Positions 29,487-38,510 of a stretch of 64,000 nucleotides of DNA are shown here, piece after piece; within the stretch, counting starts at the first letter, position 1; each line of letters begins with the position of its first letter. Below the pieces are notes generated by a model. The model saw only the letters and a list, made by a program, of their open reading frames with translations, was not told where the DNA came from and did no database searches. Origin of the DNA: DAIDKA01 sp035503515 (GTDB taxonomy: Bacteria > Pseudomonadota > Gammaproteobacteria > Steroidobacterales > Steroidobacteraceae); assembly GCA_035503515.1 (NCBI GenBank), contig DATJTJ010000016.1:34057-98056 (forward strand). Direction: 5' to 3'. The position numbers and the translations under genes were made by a program.

Positions 29487-30849
29487 CACTGAACCGCGCC
29501 GCCGCCAGCGGTAGCTGCTGCACCGGACCATAGCGCTCCAGGCGCCCGCGCAACTGCTGCGCATCCCCGATCACCACCAGCGCCAGCTGCCTTCCGACCG
29601 GGAAGGCCTCGCGAATGACCTGGCGCGCCTCCTCGAGCCGGGTGCCCCGCAGCGCCGGACCATAGCGTTCGATGGAGGCGGGCTCGAGGCCGTACAGCTC
29701 CAGTTCCGCGAGCTGCGCCGCCCAGTCCGCGGCGGTTTCGAGGTTCATCGGATACTGGCCGATGACGTAGGCGCGCGCCGAATCGAGCATGGCCTGCGTG
29801 ATGCCCTCGCGCTTCAGGCGCGAGAGGGTGCGCAACGCCAGATCGATGGCTCGCCCGGTGTGGCGGGTTTCCGCGAAACTGCGGATGGCGAACTCACCGG
29901 CCACCCGCCCGCGGGTGAACCCGGAGCCGGCGCCATACGACAGACCCGTCCTGATGCGCAGCTCCGAGTTCAGGAGCGACGTGAAGCGCCCGCCGAACAG
30001 CGAGTTCACCAGATCAAGGGCGGCGCGGCGTGGATAGGCCCGGTCCACCCCGGTCGCGCCCAGCCAGAAATAGGATTGCGCCGAGCCCGGCGAGTCCACC
30101 AGCAGCACCCGCCGGCGGCGCAGCTTCACCGTCGGGGGGATCGGCGGCAGCGCCGCCGCGGCCCGCCGCCACCTGCCGAACCGCAGGGCGACGGCCGCCT
30201 TCAGCCAGGCCACATCGACGTCGCCTGCGATGACCAGCACCGCCCGATCGGCGCCGATATGCGCGCGGTGGTAGTCGCGGACATCCTGCAGGGTGACGGC
30301 CTGCAGCGATGCCTCGCAGCCCGCGGCCGGTTGGCCGTAGGGGTGCGTGCCGAACAGCAGCGCGCGCCCGTACTGGGGCAGCAGCTCGTATGGATCGGAG
30401 TCCTTGAGCGAGCGGATGTGACCCATCTGGCGCAGCTGCTGGCGGGCGAACTCCTCCGGCGCGAAGGCCGGCTCCATCAGCGCATCGGCCAGCAGCGCCA
30501 GCATGCGCTCCTGGTCCGCGGCGAGGAACTGGCCGCTGATGCTGATGCAGTCGGGCGCGGCGCTGGCGGTGAAGCTGCCCCCCGCGCCTTCGACGCTCTC
30601 GGCGAACTGCGCGGCATTGCGCCCGGCGGCGCCCTTGTCGAGCAGCCCGGCGGTGAGTGCCGCGACGCCGGCGCCCCCCGGCGGATCGCCCAGGGCGCCA
30701 CCCCGCAGCAGCATCTGGAAGGCGACCAGCGGCACTTCGCGTCGCGGCACGACGAGCAGCGTCAGGCCATTCGGCAATACCAATCGCTCGTGGTCGGGCA
30801 CGCCGAACCCCCGGGCGTTGAGCTCGATGAGGCGCGCCGGTTTCAGCAT
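29470..30849 (-). CDS. M16-family peptidase, non-catalytic partner
   Basis: A 459-residue member of the M16 (pitrilysin/insulinase) family. The overall fold is recognisable (ERLVLPNGLTLLVVPRREVP start; ADRAVLVIAGDVDVAWL; the late YVIGQYPMNLETAADWAAQL). The zinc motif HxxEH is absent: the matching place reads GGAGVAALTAGLLDKG. In two-gene M16 systems one subunit is catalytic and the other helps bind substrate, so this is likely the partner of the HFFEH protein encoded just upstream, with which it overlaps by 7 bases. Confidence 0.88.
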   Translation of the reverse strand: MLKPARLIELNARGFGVPDHERLVLPNGLTLLVVPRREVPLVAFQMLLRGGALGDPPGGAGVAALTAGLLDKGAAGRNAAQFAESVEGAGGSFTASAAPDCISISGQFLAADQERMLALLADALMEPAFAPEEFARQQLRQMGHIRSLKDSDPYELLPQYGRALLFGTHPYGQPAAGCEASLQAVTLQDVRDYHRAHIGADRAVLVIAGDVDVAWLKAAVALRFGRWRRAAAALPPIPPTVKLRRRRVLLVDSPGSAQSYFWLGATGVDRAYPRRAALDLVNSLFGGRFTSLLNSELRIRTGLSYGAGSGFTRGRVAGEFAIRSFAETRHTGRAIDLALRTLSRLKREGITQAMLDSARAYVIGQYPMNLETAADWAAQLAELELYGLEPASIERYGPALRGTRLEEARQVIREAFPVGRQLALVVIGDAQQLRGRLERYGPVQQLPLAAARFSETARP

Positions 30850-32159
30850 GGCAGCAGCATGCCCACGGTGCGACGGCGCGGATTCAGCAGCAGGTTCGCG
30901 GCGGCACGGACCTCACCGCCGGTCACGGCGGCATGGCGGTCCGGGGCCTGGAACAGGTTGCGCCAGCCGCCCCGCAGCGCGTCGTACTCGCCCAGCAGAT
31001 GCGCCTTGCCATCGATCGTCGCGAGCTGCTTCCAGAAATTCGCGGCGATGATGTTGCGGGCCCGGGCGAGGTCCGCCTCGGCGAGGCCGTCGGCGGCGAT
31101 GCCCGCGAGCTCCGCGTCGATGACGTCGCGCGCGGCGTGCGGATCCACGCCCTCGGCCAGCGTGAACCAGAACCAGCACAGCGACGGATCGAAGCCCTGG
31201 TGCCAGTCCGCGGCCACCTCCTGCGCGAGCATCCGCTGTTCCACCAGCAGCCGGTGCAGCCGCGAGGCGTTGCCGTCGACCAGTGCCGTCAGCAGCAGGT
31301 TCAGCGCCGGTCCGAGCGGATCGTTGGCGGGCGGCGCCTTGTATGCATACTGCAGCAATGCCATCTGCGCCGGGCGGCGCACGATCACCCGCCGCTCGCC
31401 GAACTGCTCGGGCTCGCGGACCTGCACCGCCGGCGGGTCCGGCTGCCGGGGCAGGCGCGCCAGATGCCGCCGGGCCAGCGCGAAGGCCTCCTCGTGCGTC
31501 ACGTCGCCGACCAGCACCACGGTCTGGTTGTTCGGTGCGTAGTAGGTCCGGTAGAACTGCCGCAGGTCATGCGCCATCCAGCCGCGGATGTCGTCGGGCA
31601 GGCCGATGGTCGGGAACCGGTAGGGATGCGCGACGAACGCGCGGGCCTGGACCTGCTCGCTCAGGTACCCCTGGTTGTTGTCCTCGACCCGCAGCAGCCG
31701 CTCGGAATGGACCACGCCGCGCTCGCTCTCGATGACCTGCGGATCGAGGCTCAGGCCCTGGATCCGATCGGCCTCCAGCTCGAACACCAGGTCCAGCGCA
31801 CCGCGCGGGAACCAGTCCTGGTAGACGGTCACGTCGTCGCAGGTGAAGGCGTTGTTCGAACCGCCCTGCGCTTCCATCAGCGCATCGAACTCGCCGGCGC
31901 CGTAGCGCGCGGTGCCGTTGAACATCATGTGCTCGAAGAAATGCGCGAGCCCGGTGAGTCCCTCGACCTCGTTGCGGCTGCCGACCCGTACCCAGTTGTG
32001 AAGCGCCACGCTCGGGATGCCGTGATCGGACCAGACGATGATCTTCAGACCGTTGTCGAGCACCAGCGAGCGCACCGCGTTTTGCCCGGGCACTACGGCA
32101 GCGCCCTTGGCGGCGGGGGCCGACACACGGCGGGGCAGCGGCGGGGAGCCTGGCCTCAT
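30843..32159 (-). CDS. M16-family zinc metallopeptidase
   Basis: A 438-residue pitrilysin-like protease. The inverted zinc motif is HFFEHMMFNG, and the distal glutamate is in VIESERGVVHSER. It is probably an oligopeptidase or processing protease that works with the non-catalytic subunit downstream. No clear signal peptide is visible at the chosen start, so location is uncertain; relatives are often periplasmic. The ATG at 32159 has AAGGAA 6 bases upstream, preferred to an alternative 25 codons earlier. Confidence 0.9.
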   Translation of the reverse strand: MRPGSPPLPRRVSAPAAKGAAVVPGQNAVRSLVLDNGLKIIVWSDHGIPSVALHNWVRVGSRNEVEGLTGLAHFFEHMMFNGTARYGAGEFDALMEAQGGSNNAFTCDDVTVYQDWFPRGALDLVFELEADRIQGLSLDPQVIESERGVVHSERLLRVEDNNQGYLSEQVQARAFVAHPYRFPTIGLPDDIRGWMAHDLRQFYRTYYAPNNQTVVLVGDVTHEEAFALARRHLARLPRQPDPPAVQVREPEQFGERRVIVRRPAQMALLQYAYKAPPANDPLGPALNLLLTALVDGNASRLHRLLVEQRMLAQEVAADWHQGFDPSLCWFWFTLAEGVDPHAARDVIDAELAGIAADGLAEADLARARNIIAANFWKQLATIDGKAHLLGEYDALRGGWRNLFQAPDRHAAVTGGEVRAAANLLLNPRRRTVGMLLPC

Positions 32160-32292
32160 CTTGGGTTCCTTCGACAGGTGGGGGGGGCAGGCTGGGGTGC
32201 CTGCGGGGAGATCAATGTTAACCCCCCGGCCCACCCGCCTTGCTCATCATGGTGGACCCCTTCGGTTAAAGTTTGTTCACCGAAAACCGCTC

Positions 32293-32319
32293 GGAAATGG
32301 CCGGATTTCCGGCATTTCC
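32293..32319. repeat. Dyad between M16 and bactofilin genes
   Basis: GGAAATG-g-CCGG, then attt, then CCGG-CATTTCC: an 11-bp stem with one bulged G and a 4-base loop. No T-run follows. It could be an RNA hairpin or a protein site. Confidence 0.5.
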
Positions 32320-32409
32320 TTGCAAATTAGGGATTTGGGCGCCGCACTGCCGAGCTGTAGTGAAAAAAAGGCCGCGAGCGCCGAGGGGCACATCGCGGCC
32401 AGTTCGGAA

Positions 32410-32435
32410 GGCGGACACCGGGGGAGTTGTCCGCC
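32410..32435. repeat. Hairpin GGCGGACA / TGTCCGCC
   Basis: Perfect 8-bp stem with a 10-base loop. The T-containing sequence after it (TCTTGACATTG) is not a run of T, so termination is doubtful. Confidence 0.45.
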
Positions 32436-32520
32436 TCTTGACATTGTCAAAGCAAGGGCCGTGCCAATGAGCGAAGTGATTGTTTTTTCAACGTTCGCAG
32501 CTACGGCTGTGCCGTGACAT

Positions 32521-32537
32521 GTGACGTAATGCGTCAC
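32521..32537. promoter_or_regulatory. Candidate operator upstream of bactofilin
   Basis: Perfect inverted repeat GTGACG-N5-CGTCAC about 110 bases before the bactofilin start. A half-site copy GTGACAT sits directly before it and GCGTCAC recurs at 32589-32595. The arms look like a CRP/FNR-type half-site but the spacing is wrong for CRP. The binding protein is unknown. Confidence 0.4.
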
Positions 32538-32647
32538 GAACGGCCCAGAACTGCCCCGCTTGCGCAGCAAGTCCCTGCGGCCGTGCACGCGTCACAGTTG
32601 CGCGCACCCCCCTCCACGACGGCCTCTGCGGTCCGGCAACATAAGGC

Positions 32648-33043
32648 ATGGCTGAGACACCCAGACGACGGCTCCTCGATCACCTCGGTGTCGCGCCGAC
32701 CTACGTCGCGGCCGGCTCGCGCATCACCGGGGACGTGGAAGCACCCGGCGCGCTGGTGATGTGCGGCCAGGTGCGCGGTGATGGCGACATCAAGGGCGCC
32801 TTCAGCCTCGCCGTCGATGCGCAGTGGGACGGCGAGGTGCGGGCCCGCAGCGGTGTCATCGCCGGCCGCCTCAGCGGCACGGTGCGCGTCGATGAGAAGC
32901 TGGAGATCCGCGCGAGTGCCGTGATCCGCGGTCGCGTCATCGCGCGCAGCATCGCGATCGCCAAGGGCGCCGTCATCGAAGGCGAGGTCACCGTCACCAG
33001 CGGCGAGCCCATCGTCAGTTTCGAGGAAAAGCGCAAACGCTGA
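32648..33043 (+). CDS. Bactofilin (polymer-forming cytoskeletal protein)
   Basis: A 131-residue bactofilin. After a short N-terminal tail the whole protein is a right-handed beta-helix of about six-residue rungs (SRITGDVEAPGALVMCGQV, GDGDIKGAFSLAVD, VIAGRLSGTVRVD, ASAVIRGRVIARS). Bactofilins polymerise without nucleotide and scaffold cell-wall or polarity enzymes at the membrane. A second bactofilin lies about 6 kb away on the other strand. Single-gene unit with a long, dyad-rich upstream region. Confidence 0.9.
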   Translation: MAETPRRRLLDHLGVAPTYVAAGSRITGDVEAPGALVMCGQVRGDGDIKGAFSLAVDAQWDGEVRARSGVIAGRLSGTVRVDEKLEIRASAVIRGRVIARSIAIAKGAVIEGEVTVTSGEPIVSFEEKRKR

Positions 33044-33075
33044 AGTCCGCGCCGCGTTCGCGGCCGCGCGGCCCT

Positions 33076-34065
33076 TCAGCGCGTGAGCTGCGCGACCACC
33101 GCGTTCTCCGCCCAGGTGTCCCCGAGCAGCCCCGTGAGGAAACCGCAGTGGCCGCCGCGCGCGGTGACGATGGCCCGCAGCCTGCCGCCGACCGCCACCC
33201 GCTCCAGGTCCGCGACCGGAACGATCGGATCGTCCGCGGCGGTGATGATGGTGGCCGGGACTGCCAGGCGCGCCAGCCGCGCGCCGGTGATCGCATAGCC
33301 GTCGAGATACTCCTCGAGGCTTTTGAATGCGGTGTACCGGGCCACCAGCTCCGCCGTCATCGCCCGCAGGCTCGCGCGTCGTCCGAGGGACTCGAACCGG
33401 TACAGGTGGGGCCAGGCGCGCTGCTTGGCGCGCAGCGAGCCGCTCCATTTGTTGACGAAGTAGCGGTGATAGATGGTGGCGCCCGACTCGATGGCGGCGA
33501 GCGTCGCGCGCGGCTCGAGCACCGGCGAGATCGCCACGCAGCTGGCGATGTCGAGGCCGGCCGGCGCCGCATCCGCGCTTACCCGCAGCAGGAAGTTGCC
33601 CCCCAGGGAGAATCCGGCCAGATGCAGCGGCAGCCCCGCGAACATGCGCTGCGCCTGGCGTACCGCGCCGATGACTTCCGGCAGCAGGCACGAATGGAAC
33701 AGTCCCGGATTCAGCTGCTGCGTGCCGCCATGGTCGCGCAGGTTCAGGCGCAGGACCTCGAAGCCCCGCGCCAGCAGGCGCCGCGCCAGCGACAGCATGT
33801 ACAGGGCATTGGCGTCCCCCTCCCAGCCATGCAGCATCAGCACCGCGCCGGCCGGCCGCGGCTGCGACGCCGGGGTGTGGTGCGCGAGCAGCCGCACGCC
33901 ATCGCCACAGTCCAGCACCACGGCACGGCTGAGGGTGCGCAGCCGGGCGCAGCGGCGCATCACCAGCACCCGCCGCAGCGGCAGGCTGGGGACGATCGAC
34001 TGGACGTGCGCGTTGCGCAGCCACCATGGCGGCGCGAAGCCCAGGTCTGCCGCGCCCGCGTCCAC
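33076..34065 (-). CDS. YheT-type alpha/beta hydrolase
   Basis: A 329-residue alpha/beta hydrolase of the YheT/UPF0017 group (related to eukaryotic ABHD1/3 lipases). PPWWLRNAHVQSIVPSL is the family N-terminus, LMLHGWEGDANA holds the oxyanion region, and LAGFSLGGNFLLR is the GxSxG nucleophile elbow with the catalytic serine. DDPIVPV gives the acid and GGHCGFL the histidine. The physiological ester is unknown. It starts (GTG) 3 bases after the receiver protein, so the two are co-transcribed. Confidence 0.9.
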   Translation of the reverse strand: MDAGAADLGFAPPWWLRNAHVQSIVPSLPLRRVLVMRRCARLRTLSRAVVLDCGDGVRLLAHHTPASQPRPAGAVLMLHGWEGDANALYMLSLARRLLARGFEVLRLNLRDHGGTQQLNPGLFHSCLLPEVIGAVRQAQRMFAGLPLHLAGFSLGGNFLLRVSADAAPAGLDIASCVAISPVLEPRATLAAIESGATIYHRYFVNKWSGSLRAKQRAWPHLYRFESLGRRASLRAMTAELVARYTAFKSLEEYLDGYAITGARLARLAVPATIITAADDPIVPVADLERVAVGGRLRAIVTARGGHCGFLTGLLGDTWAENAVVAQLTR

Positions 34066-34068
34066 GCC

Positions 34069-35364
34069 TCAGCGCAGCCGGATCTCGAGCCGGTTGTTGG
34101 CGGCGGCGGCGCGATTCCATTCGCCGGCCGTCAGTCCGTCCGCGACCATGGGATAGGCAACCGCGGCGGTGTCACCCGCGGTGACGTTCACCCGGATCTG
34201 CTCGTGCGAACCCGCCCGCACGCTGCCCACCAGGTCCGCCATCGCCACCGGCAGGCGCACCGCGCCCGAGTCGTCGCGGCCCGAGACCAGGTCGCAGCGC
34301 GCGTAGGGCAGATCATCCGGGGCGAGGGAATAGCCGTCACTGCTGTTGCCGACCAGGCAGAACCGGCCGCCGTAACTCCTGATGTCGACCGTGCCCTGGT
34401 ATCCCTGGGCCGTGAGCCGGTCGAAGAGCTGCCGCAGGGCATCCAGGCGCGGACCGCTGAAGGGGTCGGCGCCGTACGGCACCTGCTGCACGATGGGCCG
34501 CGGATTGATGCGCGGCGCCGTGGCCGCCTCGGCGCCGCCGGCGCCCGGTGCGACGGCATCGGCCGGCGCGGCGCTCGCTGCCGCCGGTACCGGATCCTCC
34601 CTGGGCCCCTCGGCGACCGGCACCGACGCCTTCAGCGCCGCCAGCTCTTCCTGCACGGCCGACAGCTGCGAGCCCTGGTACCAGAGCAATCCGACCAGCA
34701 CCACGAACGCGCCGGTCAGCAGCGCCGGCACCCAGGGCTGCCAGGGCCTCCCGGCCGCGGCGGCGGGCGCCGGGGGGTGCAGCTGCAGGTCCTGCAATGC
34801 CGAGCGCATGTCGGCGATCAGCCGGTCACCCTGGGTATCGAAGCCGGAGAGCACGGTGCGCCGCAGGTCGGTGAGCTGTTCGCGCAGCGCGCCGCCGCCG
34901 AATGCGGGATCGAACCCGCCGTGCGGCGGATCATTGCCGACGGTGATGGTTTCGGGCACCGCCCGCAGGCTGCCCGAATCGTTGCTGCGCCGATCCACCG
35001 CCAGGTTCAGCTGGTACAGCACCTTGGTGACATCGGTCGACTTGGTCTGCTTGGGCAATACGCCGATCGCGCCGAGGGCGCGTGCCTGACCCACGTACAG
35101 CTCACCTTCCTGGGAGGTGTACATCATGATCGGGATGGTCGCCGTGCGGGGATTGTTCTTGATGGCCTGGACCGCCTGCAGACCGTCCATCCCGGGCATG
35201 TTGTGATCCATGAAGATCGCGTCGGGGCGATGCGTCCACAGATATTCGAGGGCCTGTTCCGCCGATTCGGCGGTGTCGACCTCGATGGCATGCTTCTCGA
35301 GAGTACGGGCCAGAGACAGTCGTGCCGACTTCGAGTCGTCTACGATCAATGCGCGCTTGGCCAC
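34069..35364 (-). CDS. Receiver-domain protein with one membrane helix and an extracytoplasmic tail
   Basis: A 431-residue protein with an unusual order of parts. Residues 1-120 are a complete response-regulator receiver: acidic pair Asp9/Asp10, phospho-acceptor Asp53 in FMDHNMPG, Thr83 and Lys105. A linker with coiled-coil-like helices (155-195) follows, then a single membrane helix at about 211-229, an Ala/Pro-rich spacer, and a domain of about 130 residues that should lie in the periplasm and ends AAAANNRLEIRLR, reminiscent of OmpA-like C-termini. It might relay phosphorylation across the membrane or be tethered to the wall. No histidine kinase is adjacent. Confidence 0.8.
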   Translation of the reverse strand: MAKRALIVDDSKSARLSLARTLEKHAIEVDTAESAEQALEYLWTHRPDAIFMDHNMPGMDGLQAVQAIKNNPRTATIPIMMYTSQEGELYVGQARALGAIGVLPKQTKSTDVTKVLYQLNLAVDRRSNDSGSLRAVPETITVGNDPPHGGFDPAFGGGALREQLTDLRRTVLSGFDTQGDRLIADMRSALQDLQLHPPAPAAAAGRPWQPWVPALLTGAFVVLVGLLWYQGSQLSAVQEELAALKASVPVAEGPREDPVPAAASAAPADAVAPGAGGAEAATAPRINPRPIVQQVPYGADPFSGPRLDALRQLFDRLTAQGYQGTVDIRSYGGRFCLVGNSSDGYSLAPDDLPYARCDLVSGRDDSGAVRLPVAMADLVGSVRAGSHEQIRVNVTAGDTAAVAYPMVADGLTAGEWNRAAAANNRLEIRLR

Positions 35365-35488
35365 CCTTCAGCTCCGCCGCGGATTTCCTTCGCCGCCGGC
35401 CGCCTGTAGAAGGACCCAGTGTAGCCTACTTGGCGCACTGCACCTGCAATCGCAAGCGTCGCGAATCGCCGACGGATGGCCGCGGGTA

Positions 35489-36028
35489 TCAGCCCAGCGC
35501 GAGCCCCAATTGGGCCAGGGCGCCGCCGATGGCCGCGCCGACCAGCACGTCGGTGGGATAGTGCAGGCCGAGTACCACGCGCGAGGCCGCCACCAGCGAG
35601 GTGAAGGGCACCAGTACCCAGGCCAGCGCCGGGTAGTGGGCCACGGCCTGCCAGGTGAAGGCCACGGCGTGGAGAGTATGGCCGGAAGGAAAACTGTAGC
35701 GGTCCAGCGGCGCCGCCTGCAGGCAGATGCCCCGATGGGTGATGAACGGCCGTTCGCGCACGAACGTCTGCTTGAGCAGCTTGTAGAGCACGACCCCGAC
35801 GATGCCCACCAGGGCCATGATCAGGGCCGGCCGCAGCGCCGCCCGGCCGAGCACCAGCGGCATCGCCAGCAGCAGTACGTACCAGATGACCCCGTTCCCG
35901 AGACGGCTGATCAGCTGGAATGCGCAGCGGACGGCGGCGCGGCCGCTCAGGGCGTTCAGCGTCCGGCAGATGCCGAACTCGGCCGCGTCCACGCGCGCGA
36001 CGAATGTGCTCAGGCTCCCGGCCTTCAT
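35489..36028 (-). CDS. PAP2-family membrane phosphatase
   Basis: A 179-residue integral membrane phosphatase of the PAP2 superfamily. The three-part catalytic signature is complete: KQTFVRERPF, YSFPSGHT and SRVVLGLHYPTDV, the last two providing the nucleophile and acid/base histidines. Five or six membrane helices are predicted from hydrophobicity. The substrate may be phosphatidate, undecaprenyl pyrophosphate or another lipid phosphate. The start is set at the ATG opening MKAGSLSTF, nine codons inside the longest frame. Same strand as the ABC exporter genes upstream. Confidence 0.88.
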   Translation of the reverse strand: MKAGSLSTFVARVDAAEFGICRTLNALSGRAAVRCAFQLISRLGNGVIWYVLLLAMPLVLGRAALRPALIMALVGIVGVVLYKLLKQTFVRERPFITHRGICLQAAPLDRYSFPSGHTLHAVAFTWQAVAHYPALAWVLVPFTSLVAASRVVLGLHYPTDVLVGAAIGGALAQLGLALG

Positions 36029-36091
36029 GGGGCCGACAGCATCGCAGTGCCGCAAGGCGGTTCAATGACCGCCGTGTGAAGGTTTTGTGGC

Positions 36092-36904
36092 TCAGTCCCG
36101 GATGCCGCGCCCGCGGTTCATCATGGTCACGGCGGTGGCGAACAGGAGGGCTGCAAGGCCGATCGTGATGCCGAAGGCGAGGCGCACGCTCACGTCGGAG
36201 ACGCCGAAGAACCCGAAGCGGAACGCATTCACCATGTACATGATGGGATTGGCGTAGGAGGCCGTCTGGGCCCACTGCGGCAGGATGTGGATCGAATAGA
36301 AGATGCCGCCGAAATATGTCAACGGCGTCAGCACGAAGGTCGGGACCCAGTTCACCTGGTCGAAGTTCTTCGCCAGCAGCGCGTTGATGAACCCACCCAG
36401 GGAGAACACCGTGGAGGTGCAGAAGCCCGCGGCGACGATGAGGAACGGATGCTGTACCTGGAGTCGGGTGAACACCAGCGCCACCACCGTGACGACGCTG
36501 CCCACCAGCAGGCCGCGCAGCAGGCCGCCGGCCGCGTAGCCGGCGACGATCAGCCAGTTCGGCAGCGGCGAGACCAGCAGCTCCTCGATGTGCTTGCCGA
36601 ACTTGGCGCCGAAGAACGAGGCCACCACGTTGCCGTAGGAGTTCTGGATCACGGCGAGCATGATGAGGCCCGGGGCCATGAACTCCATGTAGCTGAAGCC
36701 GCCCATCTGGCCGACGCGCCGGCCGATGAGGCCGCCGAAGATGGCGAAGTACAGGGTCGTCTGGACCGCCGGCGGCACCAGCGTCTGGCCCCAGATGCGG
36801 ATGATGCGGCCGTACTCGCGGATGACGATGGTCTTGAAACCGCACCAGTTGACCCTGGCCAGGTTCACCGGCGGGGAAGCCTCGGCCTTCACCAGTGCGT
36901 CCAT
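36092..36904 (-). CDS. ABC-2 type permease (YadH-like)
   Basis: A 270-residue ABC-2 membrane subunit with six predicted helices. It matches YadH-type permeases: GFKTIVIREYGRIIRIWGQT at the N-terminal amphipathic region, FSYMEFMAPGLIML, and FVLTPLTYFGGIFYSI are family landmarks. It pairs with the ATPase encoded upstream, whose stop it overlaps by four bases. The cargo is unknown; related systems export drugs, lipids or polysaccharides. Confidence 0.92.
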   Translation of the reverse strand: MDALVKAEASPPVNLARVNWCGFKTIVIREYGRIIRIWGQTLVPPAVQTTLYFAIFGGLIGRRVGQMGGFSYMEFMAPGLIMLAVIQNSYGNVVASFFGAKFGKHIEELLVSPLPNWLIVAGYAAGGLLRGLLVGSVVTVVALVFTRLQVQHPFLIVAAGFCTSTVFSLGGFINALLAKNFDQVNWVPTFVLTPLTYFGGIFYSIHILPQWAQTASYANPIMYMVNAFRFGFFGVSDVSVRLAFGITIGLAALLFATAVTMMNRGRGIRD

Positions 36905-37836
36905 CAGGTGCTCCCTGCCACGGGCGCCTTGCCCTCGACCAGGCGCATGAAGATCTCCTCGAGCCGGTTCACCTTGTTGCGCATGCTCACGACGTGGATG
37001 CCCATCTGGGTCAGGCGCATGAAGATGTCGTTCAGCGACTGCTCCCGGGACACCTCCACCTCGAGCGTGTTCGGATCGACCAGCGTGACGGGGTAGCCCG
37101 CGACTTCCGGAGCCGCGGCGAGCGCCTCGCGCAGGTTCAGCACGAACACCTCGGTGTTCAGCCGGCGCAGCAGGCTGCTCATGCGGTCACGCTCGGCGAT
37201 GCGGCCGCCGTCGATGATGGCGATGTTGCGGCACAGGGTCTCCGCCTCCTCCAGATAGTGGGTGGTCAGGATGATGGTCGTGCCGCTGGCGTTGATCTCG
37301 CGCAGGAAGTCCCACATCGAGCGGCGGATCTCGATGTCGACGCCGGCCGTCGGCTCATCCAGGATCAGCAGCTTCGGCTCGTGCATCAATGCCCGCGCGA
37401 TCATCAGCCGCCGCTTCATGCCGCCGGAGAGTCCGCGGGCCATGCCGTTGCGCTTGTCCCACAGCTGCAGCTGCTTCAGGTACTTCTCGGCGCGCTGGCG
37501 CGCCGTGCGGCGGTTGATGCCATAGAAGCCGGCCTGGTTGACGACGATGGTCAACGGCGACTCCCACATGTTGAAGTTCAGCTCCTGCGGCACGACGCCG
37601 ATGCAGGACTTGGCGGCCTCGAGCTCACGGTCGATGTCGTGGCCGAAGACCTGCACCGTGCCGCCCGACTTGGTGACCAGCGAGGTGGTGATGCCGATCA
37701 GGGTGGTCTTGCCGGCGCCGTTGGGCCCCAGCAGCGCAAAGAAATCGCCCTGCTCGACCTCCAGGTCGACGCCCTTGAGGGCCTGGACGCCGTTCTTGTA
37801 GGTCTTGGTGAGTCCGTGGACTGCGAGCGCGTGCAT
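36904..37836 (-). CDS. ABC transporter ATPase (YadG-like)
   Basis: A 310-residue ATPase. Walker A is GPNGAGKTT, the signature LSGGMKRR, Walker B LLILDEPTAGVD, and the switch histidine is in LTTHYLEEAE. The extended C-terminal region after residue 230 is typical of the YadG/NodI subgroup. It powers the ABC-2 permease encoded downstream. The start codon lies 77 bases after the stop of the zinc-ribbon gene. Confidence 0.94.
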   Translation of the reverse strand: MHALAVHGLTKTYKNGVQALKGVDLEVEQGDFFALLGPNGAGKTTLIGITTSLVTKSGGTVQVFGHDIDRELEAAKSCIGVVPQELNFNMWESPLTIVVNQAGFYGINRRTARQRAEKYLKQLQLWDKRNGMARGLSGGMKRRLMIARALMHEPKLLILDEPTAGVDIEIRRSMWDFLREINASGTTIILTTHYLEEAETLCRNIAIIDGGRIAERDRMSSLLRRLNTEVFVLNLREALAAAPEVAGYPVTLVDPNTLEVEVSREQSLNDIFMRLTQMGIHVVSMRNKVNRLEEIFMRLVEGKAPVAGST

Positions 37837-37912
37837 GGCGGTGCGATGTTGGCGGCGGGATGGGCGCGGAGGTTATCACAAGCCTGCCCCGCCGACGGGC
37901 GCGGGCCCGCCG

Positions 37913-38482
37913 TCACTGCTTGGTGCGATCCTTCACCACCGGCTGGGCGCCGGCGGGCAGGGTCCGCACCGCATTCGGCGGCGCGGGGGGCCGCGGATCG
38001 CGCGGCAGGGGTGGCGGACCGCCCCGGCCCCCGGTCTCGGCGGCCTGTGGCGGGCGGGTCCGCGGATCGCGCGGATCCCGGAACGGCGAACGGGCCGCTG
38101 CCGGCTGGGCGGCCCGCGAGACGAACGCCGTGTCCTGCTGGTCGAGGCGCGCATCGCGCGGCAGGATCTGCGGGGCGAACATCTCCACCGCCAGACTGAA
38201 GGTGCGCACGTCATCGGGCGCCAGCACGCCCACGCCCACGACCTGGCGCGTGATTTCCTCGCCGCGCCCGTTGCGGACGGACAGGACGATGCTGTACTCC
38301 CAGGTGTCCGACCCCTTCGGGTGCCGGACCGTGCCCTCCACCGTCAGGGGCGTCGCGGCGGGCACCATGCGCAGCGCCGCCGGATCGAACTTCAGATGGT
38401 GCTGGCAACCCGGACACACTGTCGCACTTTCAAGGATCGTGGCCTTGCAGTGCGGACAGGTGCGGGTCTTGGCGGGTGACAT
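37913..38482 (-). CDS. Zinc-ribbon protein with Pro/Arg-rich tail
   Basis: A 189-residue protein. The N-terminus is a rubredoxin-like zinc ribbon with CPHC (Cys9, Cys12) and CPGC (Cys23, Cys26). A beta-rich middle part (EGTVRHPKGSDTWEYSIVL) is followed by a low-complexity tail rich in proline, arginine and alanine. No catalytic site is visible. It begins 28 bases after the bactofilin, so the two probably act together, perhaps with the ribbon protein binding the polymer; that is context only. Confidence 0.75.
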   Translation of the reverse strand: MSPAKTRTCPHCKATILESATVCPGCQHHLKFDPAALRMVPAATPLTVEGTVRHPKGSDTWEYSIVLSVRNGRGEEITRQVVGVGVLAPDDVRTFSLAVEMFAPQILPRDARLDQQDTAFVSRAAQPAAARSPFRDPRDPRTRPPQAAETGGRGGPPPLPRDPRPPAPPNAVRTLPAGAQPVVKDRTKQ

Positions 38483-38510
38483 CGATGAGACGGTCCCTGA
38501 GGGAGGAGGA

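Larger units (their letters stand above)
32160..32647. other. 488-base intergenic region with several dyads
   Basis: A long gap between the divergent M16 protease and bactofilin genes. Its first part has lower G+C than its surroundings. It holds three dyads listed separately, plus the palindrome TTGACA-T-TGTCAA at 32438-32450, and a second GCGTCAC at 32589-32595. No open frame looks real. It could hide a small RNA or a multi-input promoter for the bactofilin. Confidence 0.4.

Noticed and set aside
32521..32537. CRP binding site
   Set aside because: The arms resemble TGTGA/TCAC but the gap between them is longer than the 6 bases CRP needs.
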